A stretch of DNA of 64,000 nt. Source: Tetrahymena elliotti 4EA (Eukaryota > Ciliophora > Oligohymenophorea > Hymenostomatida > Tetrahymenidae). Below are positions 12,281-25,421 of this stretch, one piece after another (position 1 is the first letter of the stretch; each line of letters begins with the position of its first letter). The DNA is taken from positions 1,377,666 through 1,441,665 of the forward strand of contig JH720296.1 of the NCBI GenBank assembly GCA_000231825.2. Direction: 5' to 3'. A model generated the notes under the pieces. The model was not told the origin of the DNA. It saw nothing but the letters and a program-made list of their open reading frames with translations, and made no database searches. The translations under genes and the position numbers were made by a program.

Positions 12281-14089
12281 ATGATTCAGTTTTCTGTAAG
12301 ATAACTTGATGGAATAAAAGTATCTGCGCTTGAAAAGATTCTATAATTGTATAAATTTTATCTGGTTTCATTCTTAATATGCTTAGCTGCAGCACTGACT
12401 GGTATAGCCTTTTTGATTTTAACTGCTATTAATTCCTGCTCTGTATAGTAAATTCATATTTTTACTATAGTCACTGTAATATTCTATATTTTCTTGGTTA
12501 TAGATATGCTTTTATCTGAAAAAGCAACTTTGTAGTTTTTTAATTAGCACTGTAAAAATTTAGACCTCACTTAAAATCCCACCTTTAAAACATTCTTACA
12601 GAGCGTTGAACGTCTCAGATATTACTCAAATTAGAAAGAAATTTCAGTTTTTTAAGTTCGTGAGGTACTTTGGAACTCTATGTAAATTCCTTATTATAAG
12701 ATATTCTTTTTAGCTTAAGTATCTTGCTGGATTCTTTATGGAATAAGCTTCTTTTTTGCTTTTTAATACTTTGGAAAAGGTTGCATTCATGAACATGAAT
12801 CTTTAATTATATTTGTAATCTATCTCTACCATAATTTGTGGTTTATTATTTTAGTTGGATTTTCATTAGTTGTAAGTGTTTCTGCTATCTTATTCCTACC
12901 TTTTATTGTTTGTGCTTACTTTAAATTTAATGACAGTTCAGAAATTCCTGAAGATCCTGCAGAATAATAAAAAATATTTTTATAAAACTAGTTAGAAAAC
13001 TTTTAATACGATTAGTCTAAAGCCAAAGATACACTATGTGCTATTTGCTTAGAAGATTTTTAAGCTGAAACACCTGTTAAAAGAACAAAATGTTGTAAAT
13101 CTATTTACCATCCTGCTTGTATAAAAGAGTGGGTTGTAAACAGCATTACTTGTCCTAACTGTAGAAAATCTCCCTTCATAAAAAATAATAAAAATTAGCA
13201 TTTAAACGATGTGCGGGTAGATTCTGTTGTCCCTCTTGATAATAATATATTAAACACTGAATTAAATAATAATGCTTAAGGCAATAATCTAAATCAAAAT
13301 GATAATAATAATCTTGCTTAACCTATAAGCAGTAACCTAAATGAAATAAATTTAAATGCTATCCCAGAATAAATAGCAAATTAAAATATTGTTATTCACG
13401 AAGATATCATTGCAGATATAGAAAACCAAAATCCCTAACCTTTTTAATTATAAAAACCATTAGTAAGCATTCTTTAATAGCAATAATAAGTATTATAATA
13501 GCTAGAGAACAATGTTCAACACTAACAAATAAATCTTAATAAAAATAATTAAATATCTCTACCTCAAACTGGTAATTTAAATTAGAATATATAAAATGAA
13601 GATAGTTATATCATTTAATTCTCAGAGAGCTCTGTCAATCAATCAACCCATAAAAATAAAAAAATAAAAGATTTAAGTGATTTAAAAGAACAAAAAAATG
13701 AAAATTAGAATGAATAAATATAAATTGTAGATGATGCAGAATAAATTGATCATAATAATAAGGATGCAACATTTGAAAAAAATAAATCTTAAAATAACTC
13801 CTCAACTAATAGTAAAGGTAGAAATAAACTCTAGAGTACATTCACCTAGGGAGATGGAATGAATAACAATGCATTATCAGAACTCTAAGGCTAGAGATTA
13901 ACAATTTATAACAATATAGATGGAATGGCTATAAACTCAACTGAAATCAGCACATAAAAGATAAATATCTATAATAAAAATACTGATCTACAAATAAATA
14001 ATGTAGTAGGCATAATAGATAACTTCAATGTTCATGATTTTGAAAACACAAACCAAAATAAAGTTGATGAAAAATAAAACAGTGTTTGA
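12281..14089 (+). CDS. Membrane-anchored RING-type E3 ligase candidate
   Basis: A 602-codon single frame ends at TGA 14087-14089. Four hydrophobic segments occupy roughly residues 23-45, 55-75, 140-160 and 175-210. They are followed by a RING at about 253-295: CAIC, then CCKSIYHPAC, then CPNCR. The position that is His in a RING-H2 (C-x-H) is Ser here, although a neighbouring Cys-Cys could supply a ligand. The C-terminal half is a long Asn/Gln-rich low-complexity tail. By family it would transfer ubiquitin from an E2 to a substrate at an endomembrane; substrate unknown. Start uncertainty: the same frame is open and coding-like back to about 12203 directly after a TTACAG acceptor-like site (it reads KHFELLQNFKLAVIGF), so an upstream exon may exist. 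Confidence 0.8.
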
Positions 14090-15980
14090 AAAAAAATCAC
14101 TTTTAGTATTTAATATTTTTCAAGATTTCTATCAAATTTAATAAAAAAATTTGTTTACAACAGATAGCTTATTTATGAGCCATAAATTATAAAAACTACT
14201 TTCAGATTATCATAATTTCAAAAAAAATAAAATAATCATCACCAATTTATTAAGGTATGCTAAGGGAAGAAACTTACTAGAAGAAAAGATAAGATGAATA
14301 TGTACCAATAAAAAGAGCTCCTTTTTTAATTAAAATTTAGATAATTTTTTTAATTAAATTTCCAGACACAAAAAAAGAGAGGATTGTTCTAATTCAAATT
14401 TTAGCATTGATAACACCCTTACTTAACAAAAAACCTTCAAATTATAATTTTCATACTTTATCAACCTTTTTAAACTTATATTTTCTAAATATTCCTAAAA
14501 TTATTTTAATTTATTTCATTACATTGCTGGTTTAACTAAAAAAAAAATAATTTTTCATTGTAATAATTATTATTAATAAAAGAATTATTTATTTCGGTTT
14601 TTTCTACATCATTTAAGAGCTAAATCTTAAAAATTATAAATTAATTATTAACTTTAAAAGTGTGTCTGCATAAATATCAAAAATTTGTTTTAATTATTGA
14701 AAGATATTTTAAAACTATTTAAATCAAATTTTTCAAATATAAACAAACAAAATTTTTTTAAAAGTTATCTTAATAAAATTTTTTTCATCCTAAAAAAAAT
14801 TTATGAAATTGAAAATATAATCTATTTCTAATCAATTTAGTTTAAAATTATTTATTTCTAAGACTTAAAATAAAATGAATCTTTATCTAATTATCAAATA
14901 AAAGTAAAATAATAAACTATTGTTTGATCATTTCATTTTTTACTAAGACAAATTTATGAAAAATAAGTAGAATTAGTTTTATTAAACCTAAGATTTGTGA
15001 TATGATCTTCAAATTTTGTTATTTGAGGGTTTTATTTCAGAATTAAGTAGCATAATAATAAATAAAAAAATTTAGTTTTTTTCACTATTAAGGGTTTTCT
15101 TTTAGAGTAAAAAATTATTTTACTTGTAAGGAGTTAAGATATTTTTACAAGTTTAATATTTCATATTAGAATTAATGATAAAAATTTAATTTTAAAAGTG
15201 TCCTGTTTAGGTTTGTTTAATCTAAATTGATGTTATATTTAGCAAGTTATTTTATTAAATATTTTGAAGAGATTACAATCTAGATTATTTCTAATATTAA
15301 TTTAATTTTATTTACTCATAGAGTAAACTGGTTGAATCAGAAAAAATTTATATGATTTTTTTATGTTTGAAAAATTAACGAGCTCTATAATTAGTAAAAA
15401 AAGTGAAGTATTTTCAAAATTGCTATGAACACATAAAATTCAGATTTAGATATTTGAAAAAAATTCAAATTAAAAATTAAAAAACACAAAATTGAAGTAA
15501 ATTGTGTTTAAAGATTTATATTCGATAGGATTGGAAATAGTGATTAGATTATAATATAAATAAATAATAAGGCTCATCAAACGAGATTTTGATCTATTAA
15601 AATTTTTGCAATATTAAAAATTTAATTATTTATATTTAAAAAGGAAATCAATTACCTTCCTCAATAATATTCATATATCTCAAAAGTAGATAGAGCAAAA
15701 ATCATAGAAGATACAAAAGCTTAAAATTTATTTTTAAAATAATTATAAGCTTTGATTAATACATCAAATAGAATTATATTTGTTATATTTGTTCTGCTGC
15801 ATAAAACAAAAAAGATAATAGCTAGTAGTAGTTAGTTAGTTTTATTTATCATTCTTTCATCAATTACTGATAAAAAGTTATTCAATAAAATAATATTTTC
15901 AAACAAAAAACAAAAGTTAAAACTAGGCCAAAATCAATAGATAAAGAAAAGTTTATTTTTGAATAGTTTATAACATTTAG
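14090..15980. other. AT-rich intergenic region
   Basis: About 1.9 kb, very AT-rich. A chance-like open frame begins near 14257 but has no supporting composition beyond its first 25 codons. Presumed to contain the kinesin promoter at its right end. Confidence 0.55.
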
Positions 15981-18900
15981 ATGAATTAAGCGTCAGATAG
16001 AAGGAGTGAAGCTTCAGATTTATTTGCTCCAACTTCGGCCAAAAATAGTTTTGCGAGTACATAATCATCAAACTAAAATAACAATGCTAGTAAAACTTTT
16101 AATTTTGTTAAAAAATTTTTGATTATATTTTAAAAGGTCAGGGAAATGAGAAAAAAAATGATTGCAGGGTTTAGGTTGCTGTAAGAGTGAGACCTTTTAT
16201 TAATAAAGAACTTGTTGATTGTGAGAGCTCTTGTGTTAAGACTTCATAAAATAAAATAATAATAGGCAGTGATAAAGATTTTGAGTTTGATAAGGTTATT
16301 GACTAAGAAGCTTCTCAAGAAGAGGTTTATCATTAATGCGTTAAAGATTTGTTAAGCAAATCTTTTGAAGGTTACAATGCCACTGTATTAGCTTATGGAT
16401 AAACTGGGTCTGGTAAAACTTTTACGATGGGAACATCAAACACAAGTCTAAATGATGTTTAAGAAATGGGTATATTGCCGCGAGTTATTAGAGAAATATT
16501 TAGCATAAGAAGAGAGAAAGAAAAATCTGTAGAAATGTTACTGAAAATAAGTTATTTTGAAATATATAATGATAATATTATAGATTTGCTTGATCCTAAT
16601 GCGATAGCTGGAACAAACAATGCCGTTGCATCAAAAAAAGGAAAATCAAATGCAAATGCAAACAATATTTTTATCAGGGAAGAGCTTGATGGAAGTATTA
16701 ATTTATATGGTATAACAGAAGAGAAGGTAAATTCACCTGAAGAAATGCTTGCTGCACTTGAGAGGGGAGGTTTATGCAGATCTACAAGTGCTACTTTGAT
16801 GAATTAAACTAGTTCTAGGTCTCATGCTGTTTTCACAATATTTTTAGAATAGCATTCAATAGATGATTTGTATCAGAACTAGGATCAAAATGCAATGGTT
16901 TCTGAGGATGCAGATGGATAAAAAAATGTTGAAAACATTATTAATGAAGGATTTAAAACTAGTAAGTTCCATTTCGTAGATTTAGCAGGAAGTGAACGTA
17001 TTAAGAAAACAGGTGCTGTAGGAAATACAATGAAAGAAGGTATCAATATTAATATGGGACTTCTTTCTCTAGGTAATGTAATATCAGCTCTCACTGAACC
17101 TTAAAGGCCTGGAGCTGCTAAAAAACACATTCCTTATAGAGATTCAAAATTAACTCGTATTCTTTAAGACAGTTTAGGAGGAAATAGTAATACGTTAATG
17201 ATAGCTTGTGTTAGTCCAGCAGAAAGTAATTTTGAAGAAAGTCTAAACACTTTGAAGTATGCTAGTAGGGCAAGAAGAATAAAAAATAAACCTGTTGTAA
17301 ATAGAGACCCATAGAGTGCTTTAATAAGCTCTCTTAAATAACAAATACAAGAGGCTCATTTAGAAATAGCAAAATATAGGTAGTTATTAGTTTCAAATAA
17401 TGTCAAAATTCCAGAAAGCATGATGGGATTTGGATAAAATGCTTTATAAAATACTGATGATGGTAGCTAAAAAAGGAAAATAACATAAGATTTAATGATG
17501 CTCAAATAGAATAATACTGCTGGAGGAGCTATTCTTTCCATAGGAATAGGTAATGAAGCTGATATTGAAGAGATAAAGTAATTAAGACTAAATTAAGTGA
17601 AGCTAGAGAAAAAAGTAAAAGAGCTACAAGCAGAAAACAGCCAATTGAAATCGTACACTTAAAAGGGTGAAATAGAAGTATATACAATATAAAAGTAGAG
17701 AGATGAATTTAGACTTAAATTAGAAAAGATGATTCAAATAGCTAAGGAAAAAGGTTTTTTGCCTCAAAGAAATTCAAATACCATGGAAGTAGAAGGAGAG
17801 GATAGTAAATAGTAGATTTTTTTAAATCAAAATGGAGAATTAGAATTGAGTTTAGATTAGTAGAACTTATTTGATGAATATAATGAGAATATCCAAAAGC
17901 TTAAAAAAGATTTGTTAAAAAAGGATTAAGAAAAGGGTGAAATGTAATTTGAATTCGAAGAGTCTATGAGAGCTTCTATAAGAGATTAACAAATGTTGTG
18001 TGAAAAGGAAAAAAGAATTATTACATTGAGCAGAAATTTAAAAAATAAAGAAAATGATGTTAAGAAACTCATTAAAGAAGTGTTAACTTTAAAAAAAGAA
18101 AATGCTGATATCTTAAAAAGCGCAGCAGGAAAGTAAATAGTAGTTTAATAAGAAAATGATCATGATACAAGTGTAATGTAGGAAGAATAAGAAGATGAAT
18201 TTCATGATGAAGGAGAGGGTTTAGATTAAATGTCTATGGATCCTGAATATGTTTAAATGGAAAGTTAGCTTAAATTGGAAGAAAACTAAAATAAATTGAA
18301 GCTTTCTAAAGTTGATGGTTCTATTTAAGAAAAAAGTGAAGACCTTCGTAGATTAAATTAAAATCAATTAGAGCTCTAAAAGTAGTTGTTGGAGAAGATG
18401 AAAGAGTAATATCACTAAAAGATTATTCATTTAGAAACAGACATGAAAAAAATAGAGTATTAGAGAGACGAAGCTCTTTAAAAGCTATCTAATAATAACA
18501 CTAAGGAAGCTATTACTGAGAAATAAAAAGTTATAGAGAGCTTTAAGCAAAAAGTAGTAGATATGCAATCTAATCTGAATGAATACAAAAGAAAGGCTAA
18601 AGAGTAGGAGACATTGTAAAAAACAGTACAGGCTCAAGAAAAATAAATTCAATAACTCGGAGTAGAAATCAACAAGTTCAAGCTGTTAAAAACCACTTTA
18701 TATAAAGAACTTAAGAAGAATAATGAAGAATTTGAAAAATTCAAATAGAAAAAGTACAAAGATTTAATGGATGAAAAAAAAAAGAATATTGAAAAGGAAA
18801 AGTAAATCTTTAAGTTACAGAATTAGACTAAAAAGCAAGAGCGTCTTTTGTAGAAGAAGTAAGAAGAATACAATAAAATGATTAGATCAAGAGACTTAAT

Positions 18901-21900
18901 CAAGAAAATTATCTCATCAAAGAGTACTAACTAACTCAGAGGAAAAATTGCATCATAGCGCTTTAAACGCAAATAAAAAACAGAATAATAGGTTGGCTCT
19001 TCTGAAGAATAAAATGTAACTCTAAATACATCCATCAATTTTTTTGCAAACCAATCCTTTATGGAAAATTCTTCAGATGATTTAGAAGAGGTTCTTGATA
19101 AGTGCTTATGCAAATTGATTGAGTCAATTGAAATAGAGATGAATATTGAAAAAGTAGAAGGAGAGCTTAAAACAACTTCTCAAGAGCAGGAGGAAGCTTA
19201 ACAAAAGTATATCGAGTATAAGCTAAGCCTTGAGAAAAAAGAAAGAGCTATTAATGAAAAGCAACAAGCTGGAAATAAAAATAAAGAAGATAATATATTT
19301 GGGGAGGATATGATAGAGTAATAATAATAATAAATAGACTAACAAAAAATGGAGTTAGAAGAGATATAGAGCAGACTTGAGAGTTTAGAAGCTAAATATG
19401 AGTTTACAAAAGAGAAGCTAAATAAATTAACCAACGATAAGCGCTCTAGTAGTTTTGAGATTTTGCAAAATGAGCTTCTAACATCACAAAAATATAATAA
19501 TATCTAGACTCAAAAAATATTATTCAAATACCTAATTGAGAAATTTGGTACAAGCAGTAATGAGATACTTCGTAATTAAGATAAAATAGAAAATCTCAAA
19601 CTTTAAATTGCTGATTTACAATAATATACAAAAATGCTTTAAAATCAAAAAGATATTTGTCAAATTTAGTTGTAGTAGTAAATAGATGATTTACAAAATC
19701 AACTACAAACAACACAAGCATCTTTATAATCTTAATAATAGCCTTGCCCTTCTGATTCGGATTCAGAAATTAATTAAACTTAAGATGATTAGAGTTTTGG
19801 ATATATGTAGACTAATTAGATTGGAGATGATGGTTATCGCAGGTTTAATAAAAACAAAGGATCACCTCCAAAATAGATATCTAGCAACAGATATAAAATG
19901 ATGAGACAGTAATACTAAGCAGAGTAGTCACCCTTCAAAAAAGACAATAAAAATTAAGATGACACAGTAAAGCTTTAACAGAAATAAATAAATGATCTAA
20001 CAAGATAACTCAAGCAGCATGAATTAAGAGTAAAAACATTATAAAACAGGAATGATACTTTATAACAAAAATATGATGATCTCAAGAAGGCTAATTGTAA
20101 GGATAAATTTATAGGTATTAATAAAAATTCAATTGAAGAAGAATAACCTATTGGCTAGTAATTATAAATCTAATCAGCTGGTACCTTATCAAACCATATT
20201 CCTTAAGGATAAAATGCTGCTTAAATTTCAGTATAAATTTAGCAACCAATCCCTAATATGCCTCCCACTTCGTAGAATTAGACTACCAATAAAGTTTTAA
20301 AAGAAATAGCAAGTATTTAATCATTAAGAGATAGAAGAAAAGAAATAAAAGGGAAAGTATCTACTAATGAAGGAATTTCATAAAATAATTCTACAAATAG
20401 TACTATCACACCAATTTTAAATACTCCATAATCATAACATGTAAATTCATCATAGAATTTATTGGCATAATCAAATTAATAGGAATAACATACATTAAGT
20501 GAAAATAAAGATGAAAGAAATATACAATTTTAGATACTTGATAAAGTCACTAATAATGAGACTCATATTAGCTTATTTGCAAATAAAGCTAAAGCTCATT
20601 CTCTAGCTTTGAAGAGAAATATTGCTCAAGAAGCTCGCTAATAATAAAACTCTTTAACTTAGTAGCAGTAGTAGTAATAATAATAATAATAATAGTAAGC
20701 ATTGTAATAACTGTAGGTTTTAAATACAAATGTTTCTTCAGATTTTGGAGTAAGAGGAAGAATTTCACAAGGAATTGCTTCGAGACAAGAAACATAAATG
20801 CCTAACTTCAACAATCTAATTATAGAAATTGAATAATAAACTAAAAACACTGATAATATGTTAAATACTTCAAGTGATAATGCAAGCTCACATCACAACT
20901 CGTTAGGATTTAGTTTAGGTAGTCCTCTTAAATTGCCAGAGTAATCAAATACAAACAGTATATTATTAGCAGACTCTGAGGATTTAACAGCTTTCCATAG
21001 TTAAAAATAAACACATAATAACAATATTAATTAAATTGTTAATGAAATGAATTTACATGGATCGACTACAAACAATTAACTTACCAATTCTGGTTAATTG
21101 TTTTCTTTTGCTAATGAATTCAATGGATCTGGGAATTAGGGTGGGTAAATTAGTAATTCAAATAATTTTAGTAATAGTCAGTAGTTGTATGGGTAAAATG
21201 GTAGTGGATTAAGAAACTCAATAGAGAGCAATAATGGACTTGCTTCTCCTGGTGATGAAACGCCTTTTTCATGCAAATATGAATGTGTTGGTAAAATTAA
21301 TGATGCTCACACCGGTTAAGTATTTTGTGTTGAAAGCCATGAAAATTTCTTATTTTCAACTTCTGTAAAATCGCTTAAAATATGGGACTTGGAGACACTC
21401 AAATGTGTTAGTGATATACAAGCTCATAATCACTTTGTGAAAGGATTGGCAATCTTGGAGTAAGAGAAATGGATTGCAACTGCTTGTGATAAATACATAA
21501 ATATTTGGGATATGATTAGTATGTAAAAAGTATGCACTTTAACAGGACATAATGTTGATATTAAGCAACTCTATGTTGATTAAAATCATATTTTGTATTC
21601 TGCAGGAAAAGGTGTGAATAATTTTGGAGCTCTTGTAACATGGGATATTAGAAAATAGCAAGTTATTGATGAAAGAGAGAAAAATCAAGATATTTTTTCA
21701 GTTCTACCATACAACAATGTAATTTATTATGCAAGTAGAGATCACTATGTGAGAAGAATTAATATGGAAACAAACTTATCTATTGATCCTTTTAAGCCAC
21801 CACATTACGATGCAGTTACTTCTTTAGCTATTCTGAATGGTTATCTTGTTAGTGGTTCAAAGGATCATAACTTAAAGTTATGGAGCACAAATCCTTCAAA

Positions 21901-22297
21901 TGTTAACTTTAAGTAGTAAACCTACTATTCAAACGAGCAATTAATATGTTTAGAGTCAAATAAGGATAATAATTTATTATATGTTGGATAAAAAGATGGC
22001 AAAATAAAGGTAGTGACAACTTAAAATAATAAATTTAAAGATATAAGTGATATAAACAATGGCTTGTAATCAGTAAATTGCATAACTAAAATTTAGAACA
22101 CAAGTGCTGAAAACGTGTTTGCATCTGGAAGTGCTGATAAAATAATAAAGATTTGGAAACCTACATAAGAGTCTCTATATAACTTAGCTCAACTTAAAAA
22201 TATGTGTAACAATGAATAATTAAACGGAAATAATCAACTGACTCCCTTTTAGACATTCTAAAGTGAAGGAGGAAATGAGCTAATAGAATCTGAGTGA
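15981..22297 (+). CDS. KIF21-like kinesin with C-terminal WD40 repeats
   Basis: Two exons, 15981-16089 and 16137-22297, give 2,089 residues; the 47-nt intron (GTAAAA...AAAAG) restores the frame exactly. The motor is N-terminal: [10 protein letters not shown] starts it, the P-loop GQTGSGKT is at about 124, switch I NQTSSRSH at about 259 and switch II DLAGSE at about 318, followed by the neck motif region [17 protein letters not shown]. Long coiled coils run from about 430 to 1300, then a Gln/Asn/Ser-rich linker with a 12-Gln run. A C-terminal propeller occupies about 1750-2060, with repeats such as [14 protein letters not shown] and [11 protein letters not shown]. This order (motor, coil, WD40) is that of the kinesin-4 member KIF21, a plus-end-directed microtubule motor that limits microtubule growth. 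All ATPase motifs look intact, so an active motor is expected. Cilia or cytoskeletal function is inference. Confidence 0.93.
20660..20695 (+). repeat. Trinucleotide repeat encoding 12 Gln in the kinesin linker
   Basis: A TAG/CAG/TAA tract read as 12 consecutive glutamines within the kinesin linker. Mixed codons mean the protein repeat is conserved while the DNA is not a pure microsatellite. Confidence 0.85.
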
Positions 22298-23663
22298 AAA
22301 AGAGAGATTGATAGAATGATGAATTGATGAACTAATTTATTTAATTATCTAAATTAAAAAATATTAACAAATTAACTTTATTTTATATCAAAAATGAGTG
22401 TAGATTTTTAGGATTCATACCTTAATTTATTTTTTTATTTTAAGATAAATATATTTTTATTCTATTTATTTAACTTGCTAAAAAATTAATTAACTAACTG
22501 AACTAACAAAATAACCACTAGGGTTTGTTTTGTCTTCACAAATTTTTTATTTTTAACAATTCTAACTTTCTACCTCAAAGTAAATTTCAAAATAAAATTA
22601 ACTTGAAATCTCTTTTGTTTACATTTAAAAATGTAAAATTAGAGAGAGTTACAGGTTAAACTATAAATTCTTGCCTGTAGAATGATTTTATAGTTTGAAC
22701 TTTATAAATTTATTATTTATTTACCAATTATTTTTGAAGTAAAATATATATTTAATTTTTTTTATAGTACCTCAAAGAAAATATTTTTAAGGTGAAATAT
22801 CAATCAAAATATTTAGAGTAGTATTTTTAAATTTCAGCTCTCTTACTTAGTCTTTTAATCAATTTCTTTTAACTAAAATAACAATTTTAAAATTTAGAAA
22901 AAAATAAAGACTAATAATTAATACCTTTTGTTAATTTTTGCTTCCTAAAATTGAATCAGATTATATATAGATTGATTAAAAAAATCAAAAAATTGTTAAT
23001 TCCTAATTTTTTTGAGTAAATAAATTCAAGAAAATGAATACGTTATATAAATGTTTCTAAAAAATAAGTAACTTATTAACTTATGAAGCCATTGTAATAG
23101 CTACTTTCATAATCAATATATTATTAAAAATAAATAAAAAAATTTGATTATCAAAGCATCAAATAATTGGATATTTTTATTTCTTATTCAATGTATTTAT
23201 TAGTTTGAATATCAAAGTTTAGCTTTTTCAAATAGTTTAAATTTAGTAAAAATATATTACTTCATTTAGAAAACTCATTTTTTTTATCTTACTGTATTTA
23301 TTTGCATAATAAAACATAATAAAAAGCATGAATCCATCTTTCTTTAGATTTAAGAACAAATATTTTTTAAAAAGTGCTGGGTAAAACAAAAAATATGTAA
23401 CTTTAATTTTTTGTCTAAAATGAATCTGAAGAAGTGTAAAGATTGTGAATGGTTGCAAATATTTATGAATGAAATTGTAAAATAAAGTAAGTGTATAAAA
23501 TATAGAATGGTACAATTTTTAAGCTAAATTTATAAATTAATAAAATTGTTAATAGAAAGTAAATTAAATGTATAATATATCTGAAGAAAGGATTTCTCTG
23601 TTTTGATTAAATTCAAGTAAAAGTAAAAGAAGAAGGAGGGAGGGAGGTAGTTCTAAATTTTAA
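22298..23663. other. AT-rich region between convergent genes
   Basis: Convergent 3' flanks of the kinesin gene (plus) and the next minus-strand gene. AT-rich, no supported gene; a 90-codon minus-strand frame at 23243-23515 has only Phe/Tyr/Lys/Ile-rich random composition. Confidence 0.55.
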
Positions 23664-25421
23664 TCATATATAAGTTTCCTGTTATTATTTTTATGAAGAT
23701 GAATAATATTTGTTTATAAATTATTCAGCTTCAATTGTATAATGAAAATCGTCTAGCTTAAACTTTTCAATAACAGCTTAAGGAGTCAAATATCTTTAGC
23801 GATGGACGCTCTCCACTAATTTTTAGTTTCCTTCTAATAGTCTAACTTCTAAGAAATCACTCAATACATGTCCGGGTATTATTTCAAAAGGTTAGAGATT
23901 AACACGCTTAATTGTTGTTGTGAGTGGGATTTCAAAGTCATCATATGTGACCATACTCATACTAAATGATGTGCCACCTTCGAATATAACACGGGATAAA
24001 TCAATAATTCCCTTAGCATCCATATAATGAGGTAGCCCCCAGCGAGACATAAATTAGCTCATAATGTCAAGATTTTGAGATCCAATGAATAAATTACAGA
24101 AGGCAGTGTTTCCTCCAACGAAATGCTATTTTACTGTTAAAGTATAGGGATCAACTTTCTTGTAATGAAGAGCTATAATTTTATTTGAATCTAACTTATT
24201 TATAATTTCGAAAGCCTTTTTTAAAGAGAGTTAGTGATTCTATGCAATAACTTCTCTAATCTTTTATTCATCATTATTGTAGTAACTCAAAACCTTTTCT
24301 TTAAACTCTTATTAACCCTTTAGCTAAATTGAATATTTTTTAGTTAGAAACTCTGAAATAAGCTTTGCTTCATATAAGTTTAATCTATCAAGCATATAAA
24401 CTGCAGCGTTGACATCAGTTATTCCATTATAAGAGTCATCAAGCTATGCTAGGCAGAAGTTACTACCTTTAATAACTTGGACAGGAGGTCTAAAATAGTT
24501 GATGGGACAGCAAGAGGTTTTGACTTTTTCAAAGTCAAGATCTGAAAAAACATCCTTACAAACACACATATCACCATAGAATAAGAAATTGTATTACTCA
24601 TCTATAAGTTTATAAAGACTTGAAGTATAGTCAGCCTTTTATTGTATGCGGATTGGTTTAAATTTTCTCTTCTATTTAAGCAAAGTCAAAGTTTCTTCTT
24701 CCTTTTTCTTTTTTTCTTCATTTTTTCTCTTCTTTTCTAAGATGTATTATTTTTTTTTATTTTCAAATTCTTTCTTCTTCAAGTAATGGAAGTTGTCTGA
24801 GAAAGAATCATCGTCATCGTCAATGATATTGTTAGATTTACCATTTTTGTTATTCTTTTATTTCAATTTCTCAAAGTAAATATAAAGAGAATTGTATTGG
24901 GTTTCTTCGAATTTTTGTTCTTCATCTTACTTTTCTTCAACTTTTCTTCTTTTGATGATGAATGGCTGGATTAAGCACTACTCTCCATTTATTTTATTAG
25001 CAGTTCCATTTTATATACTATTCTTCTAATTAATTTAATCTTGTCTTTGTTATTACTGTTGTGATTATTAGATCATAGCTCCATTTAACTAAAATCTGTT
25101 TTCTTCTAAATAATTTTATGTAGCAAAAGTCTCTTAAAATTATTTATCTTCTAAATAAGTTGAAGGAACAAAGCTCTACACTATATCCTGCTAGGAATAA
25201 ATTTCATTAGAATTAAATGTATTTTCAGTACTGTGATTTTATTAATTTAAGGAGCTGGAGTTATAATTGTATGATTGATAATCAAAACCAGAGCAATCAT
25301 CTAATTTTTCATAAAAAAGATCTTAACCTTCTTTAGAGCTGCTAAGCATAAAATCGTTATTATTCAAATCAGGCGAAGAGGATTCCTCTTCATTTAAAAA
25401 TAATTTCATATGATTACTCAT
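23664..25421 (-). CDS. Ciliate-type protein of unknown function, 585 aa (paralog of 27416-28747)
   Basis: Intronless 585-codon frame from ATG 25421 to TGA 23666-23664. The N-terminal 200 residues are Ser/Asn/Gln-rich. Next come an acidic patch (IIDDDDDSFSDN) and a Lys/Glu-rich, possibly helical segment with a basic, NLS-like KKKKKEEE neighbourhood. The C-terminal 300 residues are globular. That part shares SYNGITDV, FVGGNTAF, RWGLPHYMDAKG and IEAEQFINKYY with the minus-strand gene at 27416-28747, in the same order, so the two are paralogs. The FVGGNTAFCNLFIG stretch recalls a PAS-core pattern (N-x-A-F-x-x-L-x-G), but that is weak inference. A nuclear regulator is possible; I do not assign a function. 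Confidence 0.8.

Noticed and set aside
16107..16136. A 30-nt intron in the kinesin N-terminus
   Set aside because: It would not restore the motor frame; the overlapping 47-nt intron 16090-16136 does.
16885..20850. Several minus-strand and alternate-frame ORFs in the kinesin gene, including a poly-Tyr one
   Set aside because: Shadows; the poly-Tyr stretch is the complement of the TAA/TAG Gln repeat.
23243..23515. 90-codon minus-strand frame in the convergent spacer
   Set aside because: Phe/Tyr/Leu-rich random-type composition and no link to the neighbouring gene.
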